From HNR sp040400085 (GTDB lineage: Bacteria; Actinomycetota; Actinomycetes; Actinomycetales; Microbacteriaceae), in contig JBBAQX010000019.1 of assembly GCA_040400085.1 (NCBI GenBank), positions 11,809 through 75,808 on the forward strand: DNA of 64,000 nucleotides. The letters are read 5' to 3'. Position 1 is the stretch's first letter, and every line of letters starts with the position of its first letter. This document shows positions 1 to 7,983 of this stretch, piece after piece. Position numbers and translations under genes: made by a program. Below the pieces are notes generated by a model, which was given only the letters and a program-made list of their open reading frames with translations, was not told where the DNA came from and searched no databases.

Positions 1-1058
1 GTAGTGCAACCTATGCGATCACACGGGCAGACTTCGAGGCAGGTCGGGTAGTCAATACCGCGACAGCAAGCGGTAGCGAGCCCGGCGGCTCTCAGATCGT
101 CACACCGCCTTCGACGTGGACTCAACCCCTTGTCCAGCTTTCCGAATTGAGTCTCACCACGTCTATCGATGCCGCCTCTCTTGGCGATCCACCGCAGGCA
201 GGGCAACTAATCACGCTCACCTACACAATCGTGAACACGGGTAATCTGCCACTGACCGGTGTTGCGCTGGCCGACGCATTACCCGGAATAACAGTCATGA
301 ATTCGAGCTGGCCTGGTTCCGAGGGCGCTCTCTTACCCGGTCAAACGGCGACACTTACGGGGGAACTCACTCTGACTCAGACACTCATCGATGCCGGTGT
401 AGTCACGAGCGTTGCGTATGTTACGGGAGTCGATCCGAGCAGTGGGGCGGTAGCCTCTCCCACCGTTACAACAGATCTTCAGGTGAAACGAGCTCCGGCC
501 CTTGGCCTCGCCCTGGAAGGAAACTCGACGGCAACCGAGGTTGGAGATCCTGCCGAATTCACGGTCACTCTGACCAATACGGGGAACACCTCACTCACGG
601 TCACGTCACTGGTGCTTGATCTTTCCGGAACCCAGGTATCCCTTATCTCGGTACCCAGCGCAAGCCCAGCGGCTATGGCACAACCAATGACGCAACCTAT
701 GGCGCAACCTGCACTGCTACCGGTGGCTCAGCCGGTGGCCTTCAACGCCGCTGTCGCCGGGCCGTTACTAAGCCCTGGCGCGGATCTCGTCGTTCCCTAC
801 CGTTACCTCGTCACCCAGGCTGATTTTGACCGGGGAGCGATTGTTGCCACGGCTTCCGCCGACGCGAATGCCAGCGGAATCCAGGCTCAGGTCCTTGCCG
901 AATCCACGCTGAAAATTACCCTACCCGCATTGGCTGCTCCTCCCGGCGGAGCACTGAGCCGCACCGGAGCGGAACGCCTTGTTGTCTGGCCCGCCGCGCT
1001 CATGCTGCTGACAGGTCTAATCCTGATCAGTGCTCGACGCAGGAAGACCCATCGCTAG
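1..1058 (+). CDS. C-terminal part of a DUF11-type repeat surface protein (start outside window)
   Basis: The frame is open from base 3 of the window to the TAG at 1056-1058, so the gene begins upstream. Three copies of a beta-sandwich repeat can be recognised by their ends: an ADFEAG..VVNTATASG segment near base 30-75, a TLIDAGVVTSVAYVTG segment near 385-435 and an ADFDRGAIVATASADA segment near 820-870; this is the pattern of DUF11/DUF7507-like repeats of exported proteins. The end is a wall-sorting or membrane tail: LSRTG (codons from 954), a hydrophobic stretch and the positive SARRRKTHR end. An LSRTG motif is a non-canonical sortase signal, so plain membrane anchoring is possible. It contains a Pro/Gln-rich MAQP repeat (see 675-710). 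Adhesion or stalk role is inference. Confidence 0.75.
   Translation, partial: SATYAITRADFEAGRVVNTATASGSEPGGSQIVTPPSTWTQPLVQLSELSLTTSIDAASLGDPPQAGQLITLTYTIVNTGNLPLTGVALADALPGITVMNSSWPGSEGALLPGQTATLTGELTLTQTLIDAGVVTSVAYVTGVDPSSGAVASPTVTTDLQVKRAPALGLALEGNSTATEVGDPAEFTVTLTNTGNTSLTVTSLVLDLSGTQVSLISVPSASPAAMAQPMTQPMAQPALLPVAQPVAFNAAVAGPLLSPGADLVVPYRYLVTQADFDRGAIVATASADANASGIQAQVLAESTLKITLPALAAPPGGALSRTGAERLVVWPAALMLLTGLILISARRRKTHR
675..710 (+). repeat. 12-bp in-frame tandem repeat (MAQP/MTQP/MAQP)
   Basis: Three 12-bp units starting at 675, 687 and 699, each beginning ATG and ending CAACCA or CAACCT, encode MAQP, MTQP, MAQP. A degraded VAQP follows. It lies in a loop of the surface protein between beta-sandwich segments. 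Confidence 0.85.
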
Positions 1059-1105
1059 GGGATGCCCGTGGACGCGCTCGTCACGCGCGGCTGATTGTTC
1101 ATCCC

Positions 1106-1150
1106 CGTATCGTCAGGCCGCGTATCGTCAGGTTCCGTATCGTCAGCCCC
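1106..1150 (+). repeat. 15-bp tandem repeat just upstream of ftsY
   Basis: Three 15-bp units (1106-1120, 1121-1135, 1136-1150) share the core CGTATCGTCAG. They lie in frame with ftsY and would read VSSGR, VSSGS, VSSAP if translation began at an upstream TTG (1095). Whether they are translated is not settled. Confidence 0.85.
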
Positions 1151-1202
1151 CGGGGCGTTCCTGCGAAACCAGGGAAATCTCAGCCAGGCTAAGATTGAAG
1201 CC

Positions 1203-2075
1203 ATGGCAGAAAAATCGTGGTCTCTCTCAGGTGCGCTCCGTGGCATGTTTACTCGCGAGACCATTAACGAGGAAACCTGGGACGATCTCGAGGAAGCCCT
1301 CATTACCGCAGACTTCGGCCCTGACCTGACCGAACGCATCACGGAGGATCTTCGTGGCAAAGTTGCCAAGTACAACACGACAGACCCTAAAGACCTCAGG
1401 CGGATGCTTCGAGAAAGCCTTGAGGAGCGCCTGTCGCTTCTCGATCCCACGCTCAATCTGAAAGAGCGTCCCGCAGTCATCCTTGTTGTTGGCGTTAACG
1501 GCGTTGGTAAGACTACAACCATCGGAAAGTTTGCTCGCTTTCTGCGTAACTATGACCGTTCGGTCGTTGTCGGGGCGGCCGATACTTTCCGGGCTGCCGC
1601 CGTTGAGCAGCTGGCCACCTGGGCGGAACGGGCTGATGCGGAGATCGTGCGTCCTCAGCATGAGGGGCAAGACCCGGCATCCGTCGCTTTTCAAACTATC
1701 GAGCAGGCCAAGAAAAATGGCACAGAGATGGTCATCATCGATACGGCGGGTCGGCTGCAGACCAAAAGCGGATTGATGGATGAGCTGGGCAAGATCCGTA
1801 GGGTCATCGAGAAGCAGGTGCCGGTGTCCGAGGTCCTGCTGGTGCTCGACGCCACGACCGGGCAGAACGGTCTGGCGCAGGCCGAGGCCTTTATTCAGCA
1901 CGCAGGTGTGACTGGGCTCGTGATCACGAAGCTAGACGGCTCGGCCAAGGGCGGATTCGTGCTTGCCGTTCAAGAGAAGACGGGCATCCCTATCAAGCTG
2001 GTGGGCCAGGGCGAAGGTATCGGTGATCTCACCGGTTTCACGCCGCACGTTTTCGCACAGCAGCTGGTCGGCTAG
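1203..2075 (+). CDS. ftsY: Signal recognition particle receptor FtsY
   Basis: 290-residue NG-domain SRP GTPase, the membrane-associated partner of Ffh in co-translational targeting. N-terminal helical N domain (about 1-90), then the G domain with GVNGVGKTT (G1), DTAGRLQTKSGLMDEL (G3) and TKLDGSAKGG (G4). ATG at 1203 is chosen because homology begins there and a -10-like TAAGAT (1190-1195) ends 7 nt before it, suggesting a leaderless mRNA; no Shine-Dalgarno is visible. The same frame is open back to a TTG at 1095, which would add 36 residues containing a VSSG repeat; I regard that extension as unlikely. The long acidic A domain of E. coli FtsY is absent, as in many Gram-positives. Confidence 0.95.
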   Translation: MAEKSWSLSGALRGMFTRETINEETWDDLEEALITADFGPDLTERITEDLRGKVAKYNTTDPKDLRRMLRESLEERLSLLDPTLNLKERPAVILVVGVNGVGKTTTIGKFARFLRNYDRSVVVGAADTFRAAAVEQLATWAERADAEIVRPQHEGQDPASVAFQTIEQAKKNGTEMVIIDTAGRLQTKSGLMDELGKIRRVIEKQVPVSEVLLVLDATTGQNGLAQAEAFIQHAGVTGLVITKLDGSAKGGFVLAVQEKTGIPIKLVGQGEGIGDLTGFTPHVFAQQLVG

Positions 2076-2096
2076 CCCGTCGCCCTGGAGTTCGCC

Positions 2097-3089
2097 CTAA
2101 TTTGAAGCCTGGGCGAACTCAGCCGGTTCCTCGGCTAGCCGTGACAGGTGCTGTGGCAGTTCTCTGCCGTGCGCCCTCATCGTTTGCGCCCACAGTCGCC
2201 CCGCCCGATACGATGACCTCACCAGGGGCCCGGCGAGCACTCCGAGAAAACCTATTTCCTCGGCCTCAGCTTTCAGCTCAACGAATTCTCCGGGGCGTAC
2301 CCACCGATCCACCGGCAGATGCCTGGGGCTGGGGCGTAGATACTGAGTAAGCGTGATGATGTCCGTGCCTGCTTCGTGGAGGTCATTCAGCGCCTCAGAG
2401 ATCTCGTCGCGAGTTTCGCCCATTCCCAGGATGAGGTTGGACTTGGTGATCATCTCTGCGTTTTTGGCGAGTGTGAGTACTCCGAGGGACCTCTCGTAAC
2501 GAAAGGCTGGTCTAATTCTCTTAAATATGCGGGGAACGGTTTCCACGTTGTGGGCGAATACCTCCGGGCGCGAGTCGAAGACGACCTGCAGATGTTCGGG
2601 GTTGCCCGAGAAGTCCGTGGCCAGGATCTCCACTCCGGTCTCGGGATTAAGTTCGTGTATCTTTCGGACGGTTTCAGCATGCAGCCAGGCCCCCTCGTCT
2701 GGAAGGTCATCGCGGGCAACCCCCGTGATCGTTGAGTACCGCAGGTTCATCGATCGAACCGATTCTGCAACGCGTAGGGGTTCTCCCACATCGTAATCTG
2801 CTGGTTTTCCGGTATCGATTTGGCAGAAATCGCATCGACGGGTGCACTGTGAACCGCCGATGAGGAACGTCGCTTCACGATCCTCCCAGCACTCAAAGAT
2901 GTTTGGGCAGCCAGCCTGCTGGCATACCGTGTTGAGCTTCTGAGATGTGACCAGGTCGGTGAGCTGGCGATACTCAGGTCCCATTCGGGCGCGGGTTTTG
3001 ATCCATTCGGGTTTTCGTTCGATGGGTGTTTGAGAGTTGCGGATCTCAAGGCGCAAAAGTTTGCGGCCATTCGGCGGGGTGGAGTTCAT
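2097..3089 (-). CDS. lipA: Lipoyl synthase LipA
   Basis: 330-residue radical SAM enzyme that inserts two sulfurs into protein-bound octanoyl groups. Visible hallmarks: the auxiliary-cluster cysteines in CQQAGCPNIFECW, the SAM-cluster motif CTRRCDFC followed by QIDTGKP, and the C-terminal VRSSYRAGR that coordinates the auxiliary cluster through serine. Start ATG at 3089 overlaps the lipB stop by 4 bp (ATGA), so the two are translationally coupled. It faces ftsY tail to tail with about 21 bp between the stops. Confidence 0.97.
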   Translation of the reverse strand: MNSTPPNGRKLLRLEIRNSQTPIERKPEWIKTRARMGPEYRQLTDLVTSQKLNTVCQQAGCPNIFECWEDREATFLIGGSQCTRRCDFCQIDTGKPADYDVGEPLRVAESVRSMNLRYSTITGVARDDLPDEGAWLHAETVRKIHELNPETGVEILATDFSGNPEHLQVVFDSRPEVFAHNVETVPRIFKRIRPAFRYERSLGVLTLAKNAEMITKSNLILGMGETRDEISEALNDLHEAGTDIITLTQYLRPSPRHLPVDRWVRPGEFVELKAEAEEIGFLGVLAGPLVRSSYRAGRLWAQTMRAHGRELPQHLSRLAEEPAEFAQASN

Positions 3090-3781
3090 GCGGAAACCTC
3101 TTCTGTGGGTGAATCGAGATGCGCGGCGGCGACCTGGGTAATCTCGCTGTCTGCGAGAGCCGTGGTAAGCGCCGCGATTACTACGGGAGCGGCATCCCGT
3201 GGCGATATCGTCTGGCCCGATTCGATGGATGCCGTGGTCACCCCAGCATCGCTGATTCCGCACGCCGTAATATGCTCGTAAGGTTCTAAGCTATTTGAGC
3301 AATTCAGTGCGAACCCATGCATGGTTACGCCCCGCGATACTCGAAGCCCGATGGCCGCGATTTTGTTGTATTCGCTGCGCCCTGCGCCCCGAACCCAGAC
3401 CCCAGATCGTCCTGGTACTCGTTCGCCGGTGATGCCCCACATCGCGAGCGTTTCGATGAGGGATGCCTCAAGGAGCCTTACAAATCCCACAACATTCTGA
3501 GCCTCTGGTAGCGTCACGATCGGATAGCCGACGAGCTGTCCTGGCCCGTGCCAGGTGATGCTCCCGCCGCGGTCGACGTCAATCACTGGGATTGAATCGA
3601 CAGGTCGGTGGCTGGCCTCTGTTCTGGTTCCTGCGGTGTAGACGTCGCCGTGTTCGCAGAGGATGAGTGTGTTCGGTTTCTCGCCGTCTGCGACTGCCCG
3701 ATGTGTGCTGCGCTGGAGAGAGAGGCCCTCGACGTAGTCGAGGTATTTTGGTGAGTAGCCCGGGGTGAGGAGTGAGACCAT
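3086..3781 (-). CDS. lipB: Octanoyltransferase LipB
   Basis: 231-residue lipoyl(octanoyl)-ACP:protein N-octanoyltransferase, first step of endogenous lipoate synthesis; its product is LipA's substrate. Family motifs RGGSITWHGPGQLVGYP, GVWV and the active-site region with Lys in EYNKIAAIGLRVSRG and Cys in ITACGISDAGVT are all present. Start ATG at 3781; upstream (3782-3860) is AT-rich and probably holds the lipBA promoter. The lipBA pair sits between ftsY and ffh on the opposite strand. Confidence 0.95.
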   Translation of the reverse strand: MVSLLTPGYSPKYLDYVEGLSLQRSTHRAVADGEKPNTLILCEHGDVYTAGTRTEASHRPVDSIPVIDVDRGGSITWHGPGQLVGYPIVTLPEAQNVVGFVRLLEASLIETLAMWGITGERVPGRSGVWVRGAGRSEYNKIAAIGLRVSRGVTMHGFALNCSNSLEPYEHITACGISDAGVTTASIESGQTISPRDAAPVVIAALTTALADSEITQVAAAHLDSPTEEVSA

Positions 3782-3975
3782 GCCCAGAAGCTTACTATTA
3801 ATATACGCAGACTATTTAATCTATTTTGGTCTGATTTTACGGTATTTTTGTCATTTTTCTTGAGAGTGATTGTTTTGGAAGGCCCCGTTTCAGGGCCACG
3901 AAAAGGCCCGAAGTCAATGTGGAGCTGAGTCCGAAGGCCCCACAACCGGCGAGCGGATAGTAGACTTATTAAGTC

Positions 3976-5535
3976 ATGGCTACTTTTGGAAATCTCTCGG
4001 ATCGGCTTGCCGACACATTTAGAAACCTTCGCACGAAGGGAAAGCTCTCTGCTGCCGACGTTGACGGCACGGTACGTGAAATTCGTCGCGCCCTGCTCGA
4101 CGCCGACGTGGCCCTTGAAGTGGTCAAGGCCTTCACCGGTAGCGTCAGGGAACGCGCGCTGAGCGACGAGGTCAACAAGGCGCTCAACCCCGCGCAGCAG
4201 GTTGTTCAGATTGTTAACGAGGAACTGATCGGAATCCTCGGCGGCCAGCAAAGGCGCCTCGAGTTTGCAAAGAACCCGCCGACCATCATCATGCTCGCAG
4301 GGCTTCAGGGCGCGGGTAAGACTACCCTCGCTGGCAAGCTGGCAAAGTGGCTGGCAAAAGAGGGGCATACCCCCCTTCTCGTCGCCGCCGACCTCCAGCG
4401 CCCCAACGCCGTAACTCAGCTCAGCGTCGTTGCCGAGCAGGCTGGCGCCGCAATTTACGCACCGGAGCCGGGTAACGGCGTCGGCGATCCCGTCAAGGTG
4501 GCCAAGGATTCCATCAAATACGCCCAGACAAAGATGCACGACGTTGTCATCGTCGATACTGCCGGGCGGCTCGGTGTTGATGCCGAACTGATGAAACAGG
4601 CGTCGAACATCCGTAAAGCGATCAATCCCGACGAGGTGCTCTTCGTCATCGATGCAATGATCGGTCAGGATGCCGTGAACACGGCCAAGGCCTTCCAGGA
4701 GGGCGTCGACTTCACCGGTGTCGTCCTGACCAAGCTCGACGGTGATGCCCGCGGTGGTGCTGCCCTCTCGGTGGCCAGCGTGACGGGCCGACCCATTATC
4801 TTTGCCTCGGCGGGTGAAACGCTCGATGATTTCGAGCCCTTCTATCCGGATCGTATGGCCAGCCGCATCCTTGATCTTGGTGATATTCTCACGCTGATCG
4901 AGCAGGCTCAGCAGTCGTTTGACGAGGAAGAAGCTCGTAAGGTCGCGGAGAAGTTCGCGACCGACACCTTCACGCTTGAGGACTTCCTGAAGCAGATGCA
5001 GCAGCTGCGCAACATGGGAAACATCAAGAAGATGATGGGTATGCTTCCCGGCATGGGCCAGATGCGTGAGCAGCTCGAGAACTTCGACGAAAAAGAGATT
5101 GCGCACACCGAGGCCATCATCCAATCGATGACTCCTGCCGAGCGCCAAAACCCCAAGCTCCTGAACGGCTCGCGCCGACTTCGTATCGCCAAGGGTTCAG
5201 GTATGTCGGTGACCGAGGTCAACGGCCTCGTGAACCGGTTCGAGCAGGCCGCGAAGATGATGAAGACAGTCGCCAAGGGTGGGATGCCTCAAATCCCCGG
5301 CATGGGCCCGATCCCCGGCGGCGGTTTCGGCGGCGGAAAGCGCAAGGCATCAAAGTCAAAGGCGAAGAAGGGCTCGCGCTCGGGTAACCCCGCAAAGCGC
5401 GCACTCGAGAGCAGCGCACCCGTAGAGGCCAAGCCGGCAGGTTCCGGCTTCGGGCTCGGCGGGGGAGCGCCGGCGGCTCCTGGCGGACCGACCGAGGAAG
5501 AGCTCGCGGCGCTGCAGAAGATGCTGGGGCGTTAG
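3976..5535 (+). CDS. ffh: Signal recognition particle protein Ffh (SRP54)
   Basis: 519-residue SRP GTPase that binds signal sequences and SRP RNA. N domain (about 1-95), G domain with GLQGAGKTT, DTAGRL and TKLDGDARGG, then a methionine-rich M domain (about 325-440) including KKMMGMLPGMGQM and the RNA-binding region GSRRLRIAKGSGMSVTEVN. A Gly/Lys/Ala-rich tail of about 75 residues follows and is low in complexity. A TAGACT box at 3961-3966 ends 9 nt before the ATG and no ribosome-binding site is evident, so the message may be nearly leaderless. I looked for SRP RNA in the upstream gap and did not find it. Confidence 0.97.
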   Translation: MATFGNLSDRLADTFRNLRTKGKLSAADVDGTVREIRRALLDADVALEVVKAFTGSVRERALSDEVNKALNPAQQVVQIVNEELIGILGGQQRRLEFAKNPPTIIMLAGLQGAGKTTLAGKLAKWLAKEGHTPLLVAADLQRPNAVTQLSVVAEQAGAAIYAPEPGNGVGDPVKVAKDSIKYAQTKMHDVVIVDTAGRLGVDAELMKQASNIRKAINPDEVLFVIDAMIGQDAVNTAKAFQEGVDFTGVVLTKLDGDARGGAALSVASVTGRPIIFASAGETLDDFEPFYPDRMASRILDLGDILTLIEQAQQSFDEEEARKVAEKFATDTFTLEDFLKQMQQLRNMGNIKKMMGMLPGMGQMREQLENFDEKEIAHTEAIIQSMTPAERQNPKLLNGSRRLRIAKGSGMSVTEVNGLVNRFEQAAKMMKTVAKGGMPQIPGMGPIPGGGFGGGKRKASKSKAKKGSRSGNPAKRALESSAPVEAKPAGSGFGLGGGAPAAPGGPTEEELAALQKMLGR

Positions 5536-5789
5536 TTCTCGCAGCTACACGGAATGGTAGGCGGCGTAGTTCGAATTGCCGATGGGGATGAGTGTGAATA
5601 CCCGAAACGCAAGAAACGCCGCCAACGATTACCATCCTGGTCAGAAGTCTGGCAGAATAGAACCTTGAGTCTGTGCGCGACCGACCCTCTAATCAGTTGC
5701 GTTCAGAATTCCCTAGAGCTTTCGCGCCGAGTGTAAACCCACGCAATCGGCCGCGGTTCATCCACACAAAAAACATTTCAGGAGAAATT

Positions 5790-6224
5790 GTGGCTGTAAA
5801 AATTCGTTTGAAGCGCCTCGGAAAAATCCGTGCGCCTTATTACCGTGTCGTTGTTGCAGACTCCCGCACCAAGCGTGACGGACGCGTCATCGAAGAAATC
5901 GGTAAGTACCACCCCACGCAGGATCCCTCGGTTATCGAGATCGACTCAGAGCGTGCTCAGTACTGGCTCAGCGTTGGCGCACAGCCGACCGAGCAGGTTG
6001 CTGCTCTCCTCAAGCTCACGGGCGACTGGGGCAAGTTCAAGGGCGATAAGGATGCTGTGAGCACCGTTCGCGTCAAGGAAGCCAAGGTTGCTTTCGTAGC
6101 CGACGAGAAGAAGAAGCCTGTGCTCAAGCCCAAGGTTGAGGCTCCCAAGGCTAAGGCCGAAGAAGCACCTGCCGAGGATGCTGAAGTTGCAGCACCCGAG
6201 GCAACTGAAGAGGACAAGGCCTAG
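5790..6224 (+). CDS. rpsP: 30S ribosomal protein S16
   Basis: 144-residue bS16. The family start AVKIRLKRLGKIRAPYYRVVVADSR follows a GTG at 5790 preceded by AGGAG (5780-5784). About 80 residues form the S16 core; the remaining Ala/Glu/Lys-rich tail (EAPKAKAEEAPAEDAEVAAPEA) is an actinobacterial-type extension. First gene of the rpsP-khpA-rimM-trmD operon; the 254-bp gap before it (5536-5789) must carry the operon promoter but I can only see weak candidates there. Confidence 0.96.
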   Translation: MAVKIRLKRLGKIRAPYYRVVVADSRTKRDGRVIEEIGKYHPTQDPSVIEIDSERAQYWLSVGAQPTEQVAALLKLTGDWGKFKGDKDAVSTVRVKEAKVAFVADEKKKPVLKPKVEAPKAKAEEAPAEDAEVAAPEATEEDKA

Positions 6225-6226
6225 TC

Positions 6227-6463
6227 TTGCTCACTCCTGCTCTCGAACACCTTGTGAAGGGGATCGTTGATCACCCTGATGAAGTTCAAGTTCTGTCGAA
6301 GAGCGGCCAACGCGTCGAGGTTCTCGAGGTGCATGTGCACCCCGAGGACCTCGGTCGTGTTATTGGGCGTTCGGGTCGTACCGCGCAGTCTCTGCGTACG
6401 GTCATCACAGCTCTTGCCGACGGACGTCGCGTGCGCGTTGACGTCGTCGATACCGACAAATAA
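6227..6463 (+). CDS. khpA: KH-domain RNA-binding protein (KhpA/YlqC type)
   Basis: 78-residue single KH domain with the GRVIGRSGRTAQSLRTVI loop (GxxG-type). Starts with TTG at 6227, two bases after the rpsP stop. The LEHLVKGIVDHPDEVQV start is characteristic of the small KH protein encoded between S16 and RimM in Gram-positive bacteria, where it binds RNA, and in some species pairs with a Jag/KhpB partner to influence cell elongation and division. Confidence 0.92.
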   Translation: MLTPALEHLVKGIVDHPDEVQVLSKSGQRVEVLEVHVHPEDLGRVIGRSGRTAQSLRTVITALADGRRVRVDVVDTDK

Positions 6464-7155
6464 TGGCGGCTCGTTTCGAACGGGCTGCACAGCCCGAATC
6501 ATCAGATCAGCAACCACAACTTCGAGTCGGTCGTCTTACAAAGGCCCACGGCCTCAAAGGCGCAATTAAACTCGAACTTTATACCGATGACCCGGAACGT
6601 CGTTTCGTTCCCGGCGCAGAGTTTACTCTCCAGGTTCCCGAAGAATCGCCCTGGTTCGGAAAAAAGATTCAATTGCGCGAGCTGCGCTGGTACAACTCCC
6701 ACCCGGTAGGGTTTTTTGAGGGAGTCGATGACAGAACCGCAGCTGAGGTTCTCGCCAAGGCAATCCTCTGGATCGATCAGGACCTGGAAGAAACCACGGG
6801 GGACAGCAACGCCTGGTATGACCATCAGCTGGCTGGACTCGATGTCCGTCGTGATGGCGAAAGCGTCGGATCCGTGGTTCGCATCGAACACATGCCAGCC
6901 CAGGACCTTTTGATCGTCAAAACCCGCGAGGGCGAGATCATGGTTCCGTTCGTCTCCGCGATAGTACCAACCGTCGACATCGAGGCTGGCTTTATCGTTG
7001 TTACTCCGCCAAAGGGACTCTTCGAGACCAACGAGGCTGAAATTGCCGCTCCCAGCGAAGCGGAGAAATCCGCGGAGAGCGATGCAGCGACCGACGCTGC
7101 TAGCGAGACCAACAGCAGCACCGAGAGCGACAGCACCGAGAGCGGCAGCGAGTAA
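6463..7155 (+). CDS. rimM: Ribosome maturation factor RimM
   Basis: 230-residue 16S rRNA processing factor that acts on the 30S head with S19. The N-terminal motif VGRLTKAHGLKGAIKLELYT and the PRC-barrel part around WYDHQLAGLDVRRDGESVG are clear. ATG 6463 overlaps the khpA stop by one base (TAATG). The last 40 or so residues are an acidic Ser/Glu/Thr/Ala-rich tail made of short near-repeats (ESD, TES), longer than in most RimM proteins and probably disordered. Confidence 0.95.
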   Translation: MAARFERAAQPESSDQQPQLRVGRLTKAHGLKGAIKLELYTDDPERRFVPGAEFTLQVPEESPWFGKKIQLRELRWYNSHPVGFFEGVDDRTAAEVLAKAILWIDQDLEETTGDSNAWYDHQLAGLDVRRDGESVGSVVRIEHMPAQDLLIVKTREGEIMVPFVSAIVPTVDIEAGFIVVTPPKGLFETNEAEIAAPSEAEKSAESDAATDAASETNSSTESDSTESGSE

Positions 7156-7157
7156 TC

Positions 7158-7904
7158 GTGAAAATCGATATCGTGAGTATCTTTCCGTCATTTTTTGATG
7201 TTCTTGACATCTCTTTGCTCGGAAAGGCGCGGCAAAACAAGGTTATTGACCTCACAGTTCGTGACCTTCGCGAGTTTACTCATGATCGTCACCGCACCGT
7301 CGACGACACCCCTTACGGGGGCGGCGCCGGAATGGTGATGAAGCCGGAACCCTGGGGCCAAGCCCTCGACCTCATCCTGGGGAACGACGATAGCGGCGGC
7401 AGCGCCGTGAGCGGCGATGGCGAGACGATTGACCAGGATGACCCCAGCATCCCTCTCGTGATCTTCCCGTCCCCGGCGGGCGAGGTCTTTAACCAGGCGA
7501 TGGCTAAGCAGCTAGCTCTCGAACAGCACCTCGTGTTTGGCTGTGGGCGCTACGAAGGTATCGACCAGCGGGTTTTCGATTATGCCGGAACCCGTGCCCG
7601 TGTTCGCCTGGTCAGCCTCGGCGACTATGTGCTCAACGGGGGAGAGGTTGCCACGATGGCCATGATTGAGGCTATCGGGCGTCTCATCCCCGGCGTGGTC
7701 GGTAATCCCGAGAGCCTCACGGAGGAATCTCACGAGGACGGCCTGCTCGAATATCCCAGCTATACTAAGCCCTCCCAGTGGCGCGGCTACGAGGTTCCCC
7801 CTGTTCTCTTATCGGGCAATCACGGTGCGATTGAAAACTGGCGTTACGAGCAACGAGTAGAGCGTACCCGCCGGGTACGACCCGACCTCCTGCCCGACGA
7901 ATAG
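7158..7904 (+). CDS. trmD: tRNA (guanine-N1-)-methyltransferase TrmD
   Basis: 248-residue SPOUT methyltransferase that makes m1G37 in tRNAs. MKIDIVSIFPSFFDVLDISL start, YGGGAGMVMKPEP, GRYEGIDQRV and the trefoil-knot motif SLGDYVLNGGE are all intact. GTG start at 7158, two bases after the rimM stop. A Ser/Gly/Asp-rich insertion of roughly 15-20 residues (NDDSGGSAVSGDGETIDQDD, about residues 76-95) lies between the substrate-binding segment and the knot; otherwise length is normal. Confidence 0.96.
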   Translation: MKIDIVSIFPSFFDVLDISLLGKARQNKVIDLTVRDLREFTHDRHRTVDDTPYGGGAGMVMKPEPWGQALDLILGNDDSGGSAVSGDGETIDQDDPSIPLVIFPSPAGEVFNQAMAKQLALEQHLVFGCGRYEGIDQRVFDYAGTRARVRLVSLGDYVLNGGEVATMAMIEAIGRLIPGVVGNPESLTEESHEDGLLEYPSYTKPSQWRGYEVPPVLLSGNHGAIENWRYEQRVERTRRVRPDLLPDE

Positions 7905-7920
7905 GTTGAACAGAATAGGC

Positions 7921-7956
7921 TTCGCCGAATCGCTCTGAGCGAATTCGCTAGGCGAA
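7921..7956. terminator. Hairpin after the rpsP-trmD operon
   Basis: Outer arms TTCGCC (7921-7926) and GGCGAA (7951-7956) enclose inner arms with the GAATCGCT / AGCGAATTC pattern. It follows the trmD stop by 16 bp. There is no T run, so the terminator role is only likely. Confidence 0.4.
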
Positions 7957-7983
7957 CGGGCGCAAGTGCGCTTGGATCGTTCC

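Noticed and set aside
3782..3975. SRP RNA gene upstream of ffh
   Set aside because: GC-rich hairpin fragments are present but not the conserved SRP RNA apical motif; no support.
3583..5148. Long open frame on the minus strand over lipB and ffh
   Set aside because: Shadow of the ffh codon pattern; no recognisable domains, and ffh and lipB are certain on their own strands.
5673..5789. In-frame upstream extension of rpsP
   Set aside because: S16 homology starts exactly at GTG 5790, which has a good AGGAG; upstream residues look random.
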